The notes: generated from the letters alone by a model not told the origin. A DNA stretch of 22,500 bases from Paulinella micropora (GCA_019918135.1 WBZZ01006327.1:1-22500), one strand, 5' to 3'. Numbered from the stretch's first letter, positions 7,805 to 17,050 are shown. Translations and numbers: made by a program.

Positions 7805-10800
7805 TTAATCAGCCTGTGCACGTTCGGCGTTACTTCGTGTGTCCGCATCATTCGTGACCTTTTGTCTCTTTTTGGCCGGCTTGTGTGCATCGTACAGTCC
7901 GTCATGAAACGGCTCGGCAAAGCAGACGGCCGTGTGGCCCTTGTCGGTTTTTTCGCCGCCGACCATCCTGTGCAGCACATAAGCAGATTTCCGCTTCTTC
8001 GAGCCGCCTTCCTCTGTCACTCTCTTCGATTTGTCCTCGTCCTTCGCGAGGCAGAGGCCAAACTTTTCACCACGTGCTCTAGCCTTGCCTTCGACAACTT
8101 GAAGCGTTTTGCGAACGCTGTCTTGTCCTCTGACCTGATCCCGGCCTGTGCATAGAAGAGCTCGTTACAGGCCCGGCGCCAGACCGCGTCCTTTTCTTGC
8201 ATGAGCTCGTAGGAGATGGTCAGGTGCGTGCCCGGCTTGTGATCGCACTCCTTTGCCTTTTTCTCGCACGCGCTGGCATCGAGCTCGCCAAAACCCGTCT
8301 TTCCCAGCGCCTGGCTTACCATCTTGGCCACTTCGGACAGCTGGGCGGCATGTTCGCGTGTCGCAAGGATCTGCGGACGCTCGCAGAGCTCGACAGTTCC
8401 TCGAGCAGCCACCCGCGAGTCCAGCCTAGGCAGAGCCTCCCTGATCCGCACAAAGTCCTGCACCAGACCCTTGGTCCCGACCAGGAGAACGTAGGGGAAA
8501 AAGCCCGGGTAACGCGCAAGCACATTCACAACTTGCTTCTGTGTCTCCTCCAGTGTATGCCTGAATTTCTCCATCTCTTCCTTGCGCCACATCACGCCGT
8601 TATAGGCAGAGCTCTCCCCCCAGTCGATCAGCTGGGTCAGTACCAGGCGCAGCAACCGTTTATCTCTCGCCGATGCGGACCGTTGCTCCTCTGCTTCTTC
8701 CTGGTCGTCCTCCTCCTCCTCGCCCTCCTCTCCGTCCTCCTCTCCGTCCTCGTCCTCTCCTGCCCCGTCCCGTATCTCTTTTGCCAGTGCGCGTGCCCGG
8801 GCCAGCTTCTACAGTCGCTCCTCCAGCGGCTCTGCCGGGTCGAGGGTGACGATAAAGTCGGTGGACAGCTTCCACCAGCAGCCAAAGCACAGGTCGCGCT
8901 GGTGCTCGACATCGCGCGCTATCAGGCGCAGCTGCAAAGAAGTCGGGATCTCGGAACGATGGACGCGGCCGTGCTCGTCCGTGAACTCGGGTCCCTCCCG
9001 GACGTTGCCCGTGAGCGCCCATGCAGTGATCGTGTTCCGCTTGGCGGCCTTTTCTACCATCTGCTTCTGCTTCTGTGTAAAGTTCTGTGCGATGGTCTTG
9101 AACAGCTGGCAGTGCTGCCAGGCCTCCTCTGCTCGGGCCTGGGCCCCGTCGTAGAATCTCAGGTGGCCCAGCCCCCCTTCGCCGAAATAGGCCAGGATTA
9201 CCGCGGGCGCCTCCACGTTACGCGCCCTCAGCAGCCCCTTCGCCTAAATAGGCCAGGATTACCGCGGGCGCCTCCACGTTACGCGCCCGCAGCAGCATCC
9301 GCGCCAGGCCCCGGCCGGTGGGACCGGTAACTGCCACCCCGCCCTCTCTGTCCGCACAGTGCAACAAAATGAGATTGAAAAGCGTTTTCGAGTCCACTGC
9401 CACCATGGCCGCGCTCGTCGTGAACATGCAGCGGGCCGCTCTGCCCTCACCGTGTCGGTCGTCTGCCTTGTCGAGGCAGCTACAGTCGCTGTCGCGGCAC
9501 AGCCAGCCGTCGATGTTCGCCAGGCTGCGCTGTTTGGTCTTATCTGGTGTCCTGCCGTCTATGATGCGCACGGCCGCGCCCTCCATGTTGCGTATCTTGT
9601 TGTCCTGGGTGAACCTAGCCTTCTGCCCGTCAGTCCAGTTTTCTTTGGGGCCCGCGGGCCTGTTTTGCCTGCACAGCTTCTTCGGGTCCAGTTCCGGTGC
9701 GTGATGCGGCGGGGCCTTGCCTTCCTCCACCAGCTTGTCGTAGGCCTTGCGCGCTGCCGGATCGCTCACGAGATGCGGAAAGGTGAGTCCTTCCTTGACC
9801 AGCGCGTCATAAACAGACTCCAGCACGCGCTGGCTGCGGAAGCACGCCCAGCTGCGCTTGTTCGGGTCTCTGAGGCTTCCCATCAGAGCGTCTAGCCAGC
9901 TGGCGTAATCGGGCACGATCTTGAGCCGGCGCTCCAGGGAAGGCAGCACGTAGGAATAGTGGTGGAACTCGACCTGTGCTTGCGCTTGCTCCAGCGTGCT
10001 GTTGCGACCCGCGCGTCTGAAGGCGATCCCTTCCTCTGGATCGCAAAACAAGAAATCGTGTAGCCTGCTGCATTCCGTCAGGTCCTTGTCCATGAGCAAG
10101 AGGCGCTCCGCTCGTCCGCAGACGTCCAGCCAGATGCTGTCGTTATCCCGCAGCTTCTTTCGGTTGGTCTTCTCGCTCACCGACTGGTCACAAATCAGTA
10201 TGAACTCATCAACCACACACAAGTCGTACTGTCGAATGAAGGGCAGCCCGCCGCTGCCCTTCTCCTCGCTCTGTACCAGCCACAGAGACTCGTACTGACA
10301 GAAGACGATTTTTGATTCGTACAGGTCGTAGTACGCTTTAGTTGACGCGTTTTTTTCGTAGTAAATGACCGTGTCATCCAGTATGTCCTGCAGGACACGG
10401 ACGTTGTCCTCGGCCCCTGCTAGTACCTCCTCCGGCTTGTCTTCGCAGTAACGCTTCAGGTCTTCTGCTTGCTGCCACGCGCGGCACTGGAGCCGCAGGC
10501 CGCTGCCGCCGCTGGTAGCCTGGGTCCGCCGCCCCGTAATCCACAGGATCCTGGCCTGCGGATTCTCTCGGCGCAGTCGGTAGATGTACTCAAAGGCCGT
10601 GTAGGTCTTGCCCATCCCCGTCCAGACGTTGAGGCACTGCACGCGGTGCTTATCGAGCGCGAGCGGGTGCAGCACGGGCCGTCCGCTCTCTGTTACGGCC
10701 ATGTCGTCCGGGCTTGCGTAGACCCGGGCATTGGTACAGCTGGAGCTGTTGGCTGGTAGCAGGACAGACTCCAAGTCGCCGGGCTGAGCCGTCATCTGCG

Positions 10801-11923
10801 CCACGGACCAGCCGATGTCGGTGGGAGGCACGAGGCCGGGCACTGCCACGCGCCGCCCGGCCACTTTCATGTACCTGGTGCCGGCCTTGCTTGTCTGCAC
10901 GCCAGGGTAGACAGCGTTCTCTCGGAGGTAGGCATTCAGCTCGCGCACCACCGCACCCTTGTCCTCCGGTAGCTTGTTCTCCCGGTCCGCAACAATGACT
11001 TCGTCGTGCACCAAGCAGGCGACGTCGCAGCCTTTTTCCTCGAAGAACCTGATAGCAGTCCGCATGGTCGCTGCTTCGTACCGCGTGGCCAGGTAATGCA
11101 CGAAGCGGCCCAGCTTGCAGTAGAGGGTCCCCGAGCGGCCGGGCAAGACCTCCTCTCTATCACCCTTCTTGTCGCAGGCTTTCCAGAGACACCTGTAGTA
11201 AAACGAGCCCAGAAACTTGGCGGCCTCCTGGATTGCCGCCCGGTAGGCCCGCGTGGTAGGGTAGTTGTCAGCGGTAGCAGAAGGCCCCAGCTTGAAGCCA
11301 CCGTGCGTGATCTTGAGCATGGCCTCCTTCGCACCCTCTCGGTCCATCTTCAGCTCCTCTTGTGCCCGCCTAAGCACCTCTTAACGTCGCTCCACATACT
11401 CTTGCAGGGCAGAGACCTTGGCGCCCAGGGTTTCACGGGCACGCGGTAGCTCGCGGACCAGGTACCAGAGAAAGAAGGGCACCGAGTTCTTGATGTCGAA
11501 CTGCCAGTGCCAGTCTTCGAGACAGAGTCTGCGCAGGGCCTTGGGCGCGTTCTGGTAGCCACTGTCCGCGTACAGCCGGCCGCCTTTGACGTCTTTGCAG
11601 TAGGTGTAGGTGACCTCCACCCCGCCGTCGGCATTGCAGGCAGAGTGCAGTCTCGTCAGGAATTGCTTGTAGGTCGGGACGAGGCGCTTATTCTCCGCCA
11701 GCCGGGACAGCTTGGCCGGGTCCCCCGTCTCGAACAGAGTCAACATGGCGCACTTGTACCTACCAGAACAGACATCCAATAAAAATTTGGGTGGTCGAAA
11801 AAATTTGGCAAAAAATTTCACGGGTTTTGCGGACCAAGGGTTTTTTGGCAATGGTCTAAGTTCCGGCTCAGGGACTTCTTGAATTCGCTTGGAACCCAAG
11901 TCTGAGCTCGACACGACCGGCAA
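7805..11923 (-). pseudogene. TVpol-like family A polymerase fused to UL9-type origin-binding helicase, disrupted
   Basis: About 4.1 kb reading mainly in one frame. N-terminal part (11923-11000): GGRLYADSGYQNAPKALRRL, then FDIKNSVPFF (motif A-like), a lysine helix ending ITHGGF (motif B-like) and CLVHDEVIV (motif C, 11011-11000), together resembling the family-A-like TVpol of virophages and polinton-like viruses. Next comes an SF2 helicase of the herpesvirus origin-binding type (PF02399): Walker A GMGKT at 10618-10604, Walker B CVVDEF near 10216, LLLMDKDL, then a motif V/VI-like region TTSAAMVAVDSKT and RMLLRARNV. The remaining C-terminal part is unrecognised, with an acidic run (about 8700-8785) and basic tail segments such as SKKRKSAYVL and KPAKKRQK. 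Interruptions: TAA 11381-11383, a 61-bp duplication at 9185-9306 that shifts frame, TAG 8809-8811, and a frameshift at the T4 run 8064-8067. The true start is uncertain: no ATG is in frame before 11746. It probably unwinds and copies the viral origin. Confidence 0.72.
9185..9306. repeat. 61-bp tandem duplication inside the helicase gene
   Basis: The stretch beginning AAATAGGCCAGGATTACCGC at 9185 recurs at 9246, 61 bp later, with a few differences over about 50 bases of clear identity. Because 61 is not a multiple of three it moves the minus-strand frame: the 719-residue ORF runs into a stop at 9218, while the continuing frame (9216 to 8809) begins with the duplicated residues EAPAVILAYFGEG. 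It looks like a simple slip-strand duplication. Confidence 0.9.
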
Positions 11924-12385
11924 ATGGTCTACCGAGGCACGCGCCCTTGGTCCGGCCGGCTCCGGTCTGGTCGGGCCGGCGCCGGCCTATCGACATTTTT
12001 TATTGATTATTTTTTACCTGCCACCGGTGCCACCGGCCAAAAAAAAACGAAACACACAAGGGCGAGTCATGCTATTTTTTATATTTGCTCGCCAGATTTT
12101 TTTCAGACACAAAATTTGTCCAAAAAAATAAACGCAAAACCCTTGCAAAATTTTCGACTGCCTTTTTTCCAGTATCATTGCCTTTTTTACCCTGTCACTG
12201 CCTTTTTTGTCATTCCCACCGAATTTCGGCCATATCACTGGCAAGAAAAAGGCAATACGTGCATGAACCTGCCAATCGGCGCGGGTCGCGACCTCTACCT
12301 AAGCACCCCCCCAGCTCATAATCCCAGGAGCCACAGACAGCTCATAATCCCAGGAGCCACAGACCCAGGAAGCACTCCAAAGAAA
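11924..12385. promoter_or_regulatory. Divergent intergenic region with 20-bp spaced TGCCTTTTTT repeats
   Basis: This lies between the minus-strand polymerase-helicase and the plus-strand orphan ORF. It holds GC-rich palindromic stretches built from GGCCGG (11951-11990), then T-rich sequence. TGCCTTTTTT occurs three times at exact 20-bp spacing (starts 12159, 12179, 12199), with an inverted AAAAAGGCA at about 12246-12254. A perfect 26-bp tandem duplication follows at 12312-12363. Although the plus frame is open from 11924, the composition up to about 12260 looks non-coding. A shared promoter or protein-binding role is inferred only. Confidence 0.45.
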
Positions 12386-13201
12386 ATGCGCAGAAAATTT
12401 ACCGATGTTAGCGGTGCCACCACCAAGCGCCGCAAACTGTTGCCGAAGGGGCAGCTGGACATGGACACCTTCGTAACACACGAGGCCCCTTCTAATCAGG
12501 CAACACTGGACCTGGCCGCGCTTACCCGCCGGGCGCCTCTGGCGGCATATACCCAGGCGAAGATAAACGCACTCATCCAAGGACTGTTGTGTTCGCCGTC
12601 CCCTGTGTCGTTTGACTACTTTCCGCACCGCGCGCTTCTGCAAGCCTCGCTGGCACTCGGGCAGGATCCCACCCGGCGCGACGTGTATTTTCTCTGGTTC
12701 GAGCGCGGTGAGATGCCGGACGCCTACCCTGCGGGGACCGCCACGGCATTATCAATCCTAGACCTCAATATCCTGGGGACGTGCTGGCACTCGCCGTACA
12801 AAGTCTCGGAAGTGTTGCTGCCAGCCCACGTGGCCCGGGGAGCACTGGATCCTCATCTGTCGCCTGAATTGGCAGAGATCGCCTGCGCGTACCTGGCACC
12901 GACAGTGTATTACGAACCTCTCCCAGCAGGTGCTTTGGTTAACATGCGAGGGGTAAAGCAAGGGACACTGGGTTATCTGCTACCTCAACTGCCTCCCCTC
13001 CATGCACACTGGCGATGGACCGATGTGCACACTGAAGCAGCGCGGGCGCTCCGAAATAATCAGATTTTTGCAGAGGCGGACACCGCTGCCTGTCTAGAAC
13101 ACAACAGGCCTAACATAACAGATCCAGAAGATCTTTTCGTCAGCGGGGGGATTGACCGTGCCCAGGCCTGGCGTCTATATTCCGAGTACCGGCGCCTGTA
13201 A
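12386..13201 (+). CDS. Orphan protein of about 271 residues with N-terminal nuclear signal
   Basis: Open reading frame with no disruption, which sets it apart from most neighbours. I chose ATG 12386 because upstream sequence in frame includes low-complexity T/A-rich DNA and a 26-bp tandem duplication. An alternative in-frame ATG lies at about 12263. The product starts with basic residues, and a cluster TTKRRKLLPK near residues 13-22 resembles a nuclear localisation signal. The rest is mixed and globular-looking, with DYFPHRALLQASLALGQDP, DVYFLWFERGEMPDAY and a proline/leucine-rich stretch LLPQLPPLHAHWRW. No signal peptide, membrane span or known motif is visible. It ends at a TAA. I do not recognise the family. 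It is divergent from the polymerase-helicase gene, and the hairpin array begins about 420 bp beyond its end. Confidence 0.6.
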   Translation: MRRKFTDVSGATTKRRKLLPKGQLDMDTFVTHEAPSNQATLDLAALTRRAPLAAYTQAKINALIQGLLCSPSPVSFDYFPHRALLQASLALGQDPTRRDVYFLWFERGEMPDAYPAGTATALSILDLNILGTCWHSPYKVSEVLLPAHVARGALDPHLSPELAEIACAYLAPTVYYEPLPAGALVNMRGVKQGTLGYLLPQLPPLHAHWRWTDVHTEAARALRNNQIFAEADTAACLEHNRPNITDPEDLFVSGGIDRAQAWRLYSEYRRL

Positions 13202-13621
13202 TGGACCTTTATCGAACATCGCCTGAACGCAGGGCTCAAGGCAGTATTTGAGCACATGGCTCATCGTTTGTGTACTCTGTTTTCACTGCCTTCCCAGCAG
13301 GCACCGCCCGTCAGTCATTGGCTCTTCTTTTTTGGCAAGCCATCGCTCTGGGAACACAATTAATAAAAAACAGTTCTGCTATAACTCCCCCCCCCCCCCC
13401 CCCTGGACCAGCCATGGCCAATAGGGGGCGGTGCGCCACCCTCACCACCATCTTTAACAGCAAAATCCCCTTTTGCACCACTACCGTTCTGGGGCACGCT
13501 TGGCCTAACATCAGGGGAGGTGGGCACGGCTGCCCCAAAAAAAACTACCACCCCACCACCCCCCTGAACCAGCCATGGCCAATAGAGGGCGGTGCACCAC
13601 CCGCCACACCGCTGCTTCTTA
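13202..13621. repeat. Non-coding stretch with poly-C run and a diverged direct repeat pair
   Basis: This holds a C17 run at about 13387-13403 and two copies, about 160 bp apart, of a roughly 37-bp unit containing CCAGCCATGGCCAATAG (13403-13440 and 13564-13600). The pair marks the left approach to the hairpin array. Short ORFs here are low-complexity readings. Confidence 0.6.
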
Positions 13622-15096
13622 CAAAAAACTTTCAGGACCATTCGTCACAAATTCTATCTTAGCGGCAGAATTTTTAATGAATGGTCCAGACTCTGTTTTT
13701 TCAAGCTACGGGTGGCACCTTCCGCCACACCGCTACTTCTTACAAAAAACCTTCCGGACCATTCGTCACAAATTCTATCTTAGCGGCAGAATTTTTAACG
13801 AATGGTCCAGAATCTGTTTTTTCAGGCTACAGGTGTCACCTTCCGCCAAACCGCTGCGTAATACAAAAAAACTTTCCGGACCATTCGTCACAAATTCTAT
13901 CTTAGTGGCAGAATTTTTAACGAATGGTCCAGAATCTGTTTTTTCAGGCTACGGGTGGCACCTTCCGCCACACCGCTGCTTCTTACAAAAAAAACTTTCC
14001 AGACCATTCGTCACGAATTCTATCTAAGCGGCAGAATTTTTAACGAATGATCCAGAATCTGTTTTTTCAGGCTACGGGTGGCAGCCTCCGCCACTTGCAG
14101 GGAATTCGGCAAAACGTCCCGCTATCCCCGTCGTTTTTTTCCTTTCCGGACCATTCGTCACCGGTCAGCTCCCTATAGAAGGCGAAGTTCTTACAAATGG
14201 TCCAGACCCAAATTTCTGGCGAGAGGTGGCACACCCGCACCCACTACCTAACGGCCAAGTGGCGCACACCACCGCTATTCCCGTCATTTTTTCCTTTCCG
14301 GACCATTCGTCACCGACCAGACCCTTATAGGAGGCGAAGTTCTTACAAATGGTCCAGACTAATCTTTCAGGCGAGGGGTGTGGCACACCGGTGCCCACTA
14401 CCAAACGGCTAAGTGGCCTTTCCGGTATTTCCCCTCAATTTTTTTTGAACATCCATTATTTCCGTAGTTTTTTCCTTTCCGGGCCATTCGTCACCGGTCA
14501 GCTCCTTATAGAAGGCTAATCTCTCACGAATGGTCCAGACTTTTTTTTCAGGCGAGAGGTGGCACACCCGTGTCCACTGCCGAACGGCTAAGTGGCGACC
14601 GCCACTGATCAGTTTAGTAGGGGGTTCCGGTGCCCACCTGGTCCCTCTTTTTTAAGCACTCTGGATCATTCGTCACCGACCAGACCCCTTATAGGAGGCT
14701 AATCTCTCACGAATGGTCCAGACTTTTTTTTCAGGCGAGAGAGGGCACATCCGTGTCCACTGCCGAACGGCTAAGTGGCGACCGCCACTGATTAATTTAG
14801 TAGGGGGCTCCGGTGTCCCACCTGCTCCCTTTTTTTTTAGCACTCTGGACCATTCGTCACCGATCAGACCCTTATAGGATGCTAATCTCTCACGAATGGT
14901 CCAGACTAATTTTTCAGGCGAGAGGTGGAGCACCCGTGTCCACTACCAAACGGCTAAGTGGCGACCGCCACTGATTAGTTTAGTAGGGGGCTCCGTTGTC
15001 CCACCTGCTCCCTCTTTTTTTAGCACTCTGGACCATTCGTCACCGATCAGACCCTTATAGGAGGCTAATCTCTCACGAATGGTCCAGACTAATTTT
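13622..15096. repeat. Array of ten long hairpin repeats (candidate origin or enhancer)
   Basis: Ten copies of an inverted repeat with arms TCTGGACCATTCGT / ACGAATGGTCCAGA or close variants. Left arms lie near 13635, 13756, 13878, 14001, 14148, 14300, 14481, 14663, 14847 and 15029. The first four repeat at about 122 bp and have an inner second stem (AAATTCT / AGAATTT) around a short loop. The fifth and sixth are transitional (147-152 bp). The last four repeat at about 182 bp with a different loop (GATCAGACCCTTATAGGAGG type) and a spacer carrying ACGGCTAAGTGGC and, in three spacers, GTGGCGACCGCCAC. In the tenth copy the 14-bp arms (15027-15040 and 15075-15088) pair perfectly. The array fills the gap between two convergent genes. 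Its arrangement recalls baculovirus hr regions, which act as origins and enhancers, but the function here is inferred. Confidence 0.9.
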
Positions 15097-15129
15097 TATG
15101 AATAGTGTACAACTCTGAGGTCAGGACCT

Positions 15130-16158
15130 TTAATGAATATGAGGTACTACGGAGATATAGTTGTAGACAAGTCCGGGCCTGAATCCGTAGGCATAGAGCA
15201 CCTTCTTGTCCAGCTCCGCAGCATACTCACTAGCTCCGTCAAAGATCAGTCTGCGCGCAAAGTCGAAGCCGTAGGCGTGTCCGTCGAAACTGATGATAGC
15301 CAGCCCTTGGTGCTGCTCGAGTAGCCAGTTGAGTGACTTGCGCTGCTCCGCCTCGCCACAGGTAGCCAACGAGTACCTAGTCTCTTGTAGCCACGCGAGA
15401 AATCTCCTGAAGACAGGCATGCTGGAAACCGACTCGCGAAACTTACGCTTCATCCTTTTCTTGTAGCGATGCGGGGCGTTGGTGAGGTTGAATAAGGCAA
15501 AGGCCAGACAAGCGTACTGCTGCTTGTGCCGGAAACGCTGCACGACGGTCGATGATAGTGACAGGCCGGAAACCTTGCCACTAGCATCTGCCACCGAGCT
15601 GGCGTCTCCTTCAGGCACGTACGCTTTGTCTGTGCCCAACACCTCCTTCCCTATTACCTCCCGCCACCACTTGGCATTGATAGGCCCTTTATCGTCCATC
15701 CACGTCAGCACTGCAGATAGCGGCTCCAGCCCCCACGACTTTCTCTTCCTGTTGCTGCGTCTGTCCTTCTTTTCCCATTGTACCCAGATCGCTGGATCGT
15801 CGAAGCCGTGCTGCTTCGACTCCCTCTCGGCACAGCGCTGCAGAGCAAGCCACCTGAGCGTAGGACCAACGAACTCCACTTTCCTGCGTTTGGGACTGGG
15901 CTCCTCGACTTGCTTGTTGTATTCTCCGAAGCCTACGATGTCGATGTCTTTCCCAGGCTCCTCGACTTGCTTGCTGTCTTCTCCAAAGCCCACGATGTCG
16001 ATGTCTTCCTCCGACTCCTCGCAATCTTCTTCTTCTTCTTGGTGTAGCAAGGGAAGGTTCGGTACCACGCCGTCTCCCACACTGCCTTCCGTCGTCAAAC
16101 CTTTTTCTGCTCCCACCGAGAGCAAGGGATTGTGCCACTGTATGCTTTGCACGGTCAT
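15130..16158 (-). CDS. Possible papain-like cysteine protease with duplicated acidic motif
   Basis: Intact 342-residue ORF from ATG 16158; longer readings lack an ATG. The N-terminal 90 residues are acidic and low in complexity. They contain a tandem duplication of an 18-19 residue unit: DIDIVGFGE plus KQVEEP occurs twice (about 52-68 and 71-87). A strong nuclear-signal-like cluster SPKRRKVEF follows at about residues 88-96. The C-terminal 130 residues contain KQQYACLAFALFN (Cys217, preceded by Gln) and later SFDGHAYGFDF (His294) followed by IFDG (Asp307). The order Gln/Cys, His, Asp and the hydrophobic context resemble papain-fold proteases such as Josephin-like deubiquitinases. Substrate and family are unknown; it could be an unrelated fold. 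It ends with TAA, 34 bp right of the hairpin array, convergent with the orphan gene. Confidence 0.5.
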   Translation of the reverse strand: MTVQSIQWHNPLLSVGAEKGLTTEGSVGDGVVPNLPLLHQEEEEDCEESEEDIDIVGFGEDSKQVEEPGKDIDIVGFGEYNKQVEEPSPKRRKVEFVGPTLRWLALQRCAERESKQHGFDDPAIWVQWEKKDRRSNRKRKSWGLEPLSAVLTWMDDKGPINAKWWREVIGKEVLGTDKAYVPEGDASSVADASGKVSGLSLSSTVVQRFRHKQQYACLAFALFNLTNAPHRYKKRMKRKFRESVSSMPVFRRFLAWLQETRYSLATCGEAEQRKSLNWLLEQHQGLAIISFDGHAYGFDFARRLIFDGASEYAAELDKKVLYAYGFRPGLVYNYISVVPHIH

Positions 16159-16210
16159 TTCTTGGATTGGATTGACTCTGGAATGTGAGGCCGTCTCCTG
16201 AGCCGGTCCA

Positions 16211-16360
16211 GCACGCACTGAAACACTTCTATACTCCCCCCCCCTCGACGCGCGCTAAAACACTTCTATACTCCCCCTCCCTTCGACACGCGCTGAAACA
16301 CTTCTATATCCCCCCCCCTTCGACACGCGCTGAAACACTTCTATACACCCCCCCTCACTG
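16211..16360. repeat. Four tandem copies of a ~37-40 bp C-rich unit
   Basis: Units of the form CGACACGCGCTGAAACACTT then CTATA and a C7-C9 run repeat four times immediately upstream of the protease-like gene. Copies differ in the length of the C run and at a few bases. Position suggests a promoter-proximal repeat or an element-end repeat; the sequence does not decide between these. Confidence 0.8.
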
Positions 16361-16652
16361 GCATCCCAAGTGTGTGAGCCCACAGTCACGCCCGTGTCAC
16401 AATTGTGTAAGCCACCTGTCACCGCAAAAGCAGATAATTTTTACATTCAGCCAGCTGGTGGCACCGGCGACTACAAAAATACATATAACCCCGCTGGCGG
16501 CACCACCGACTGTGATCAACCCAGTTGTGGATGTGGATAATCAAATGCCACTTTTTCTTGTGCGGATTGGGACAAAAATGCAATATATTATCCACTATGA
16601 CAAAAATTGCATTTTGTTTTAGCAGGCATATCGACAATTGATTTAAACTTAA

Positions 16653-16654
<2 letters not shown>
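16361..16654. other. Probable boundary between viral-type and host-type sequence
   Basis: No gene is seen. The base composition changes here from GC-rich and gene-dense to AT-rich and repetitive. Two related stretches GCTGGTGGCACCGGCGACTA and CTGGCGGCACCACCGACTG (about 16454-16510) form a diverged direct repeat. GTGGATAAT (16532-16540) and ATTATCCAC (16587-16595) are inverted. No terminal inverted repeat or target duplication can be identified, because the other end lies outside the window. Confidence 0.35.
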
Positions 16655-16683
<29 letters not shown>

Positions 16684-17003
16684 GAAACACACACACACAC
16701 ACACACACACGCAGACAGACACAGATACACACATACACGCACACACACACTTGTCTGTCTGTCTGTCTGCCTGTTGTCTATGTGTGTGTGTATGTGCGTG
16801 TGTGTCTGTGTGTGTTTTTCTGTCTGTGTGCGTGAGTGTGTGTGTCTGTCTGTCTGTCTGTCTGAATCTCTGCCTGCCTATCTATGTGTGTGTGTGTGTG
16901 TGTGTCAGGCAGACAGACAGACAGGCAGACAGCACAGACAGACGAGAGACAGAAAGATTGACAGACAGAGAGATAGACAGAAAGACAGAAAGACAGGCAG
17001 ACA

Positions 17004-17034
<31 letters not shown>

Positions 17035-17038
17035 ACAA
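16655..17038. repeat. Compound microsatellite block
   Basis: Consecutive simple repeats: (CATA)n at 16655-16683, (AC)n at 16687-16710, (TCTG)n and (GT)n to about 16904, (CAGA)n-rich sequence to about 17000, and (AC)n to 17038. The left half is largely the reverse complement of the right half, so the block could fold back on itself. Long open frames across it are low-complexity artefacts. Confidence 0.95.
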
Positions 17039-17050
17039 CGATCCAAGAGT

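Noticed and set aside
8197..9330. 377-residue plus-strand ORF
   Set aside because: It lies antisense to the polymerase-helicase gene, has leucine/serine-rich shadow composition and no motif; GC-rich antisense frames often stay open.
13622..15096. CRISPR array
   Set aside because: Repeats are long inverted structures with similar spacers and periods of 120-180 bp, and there are no cas genes.
1..16218. Nuclear code with TAA/TAG = Gln
   Set aside because: RNR, VLTF3, VLTF2 and other genes end naturally at TAA, one internal stop is TGA, and real frameshifts also occur. Kept only as an alternative in the stop-codon finding.
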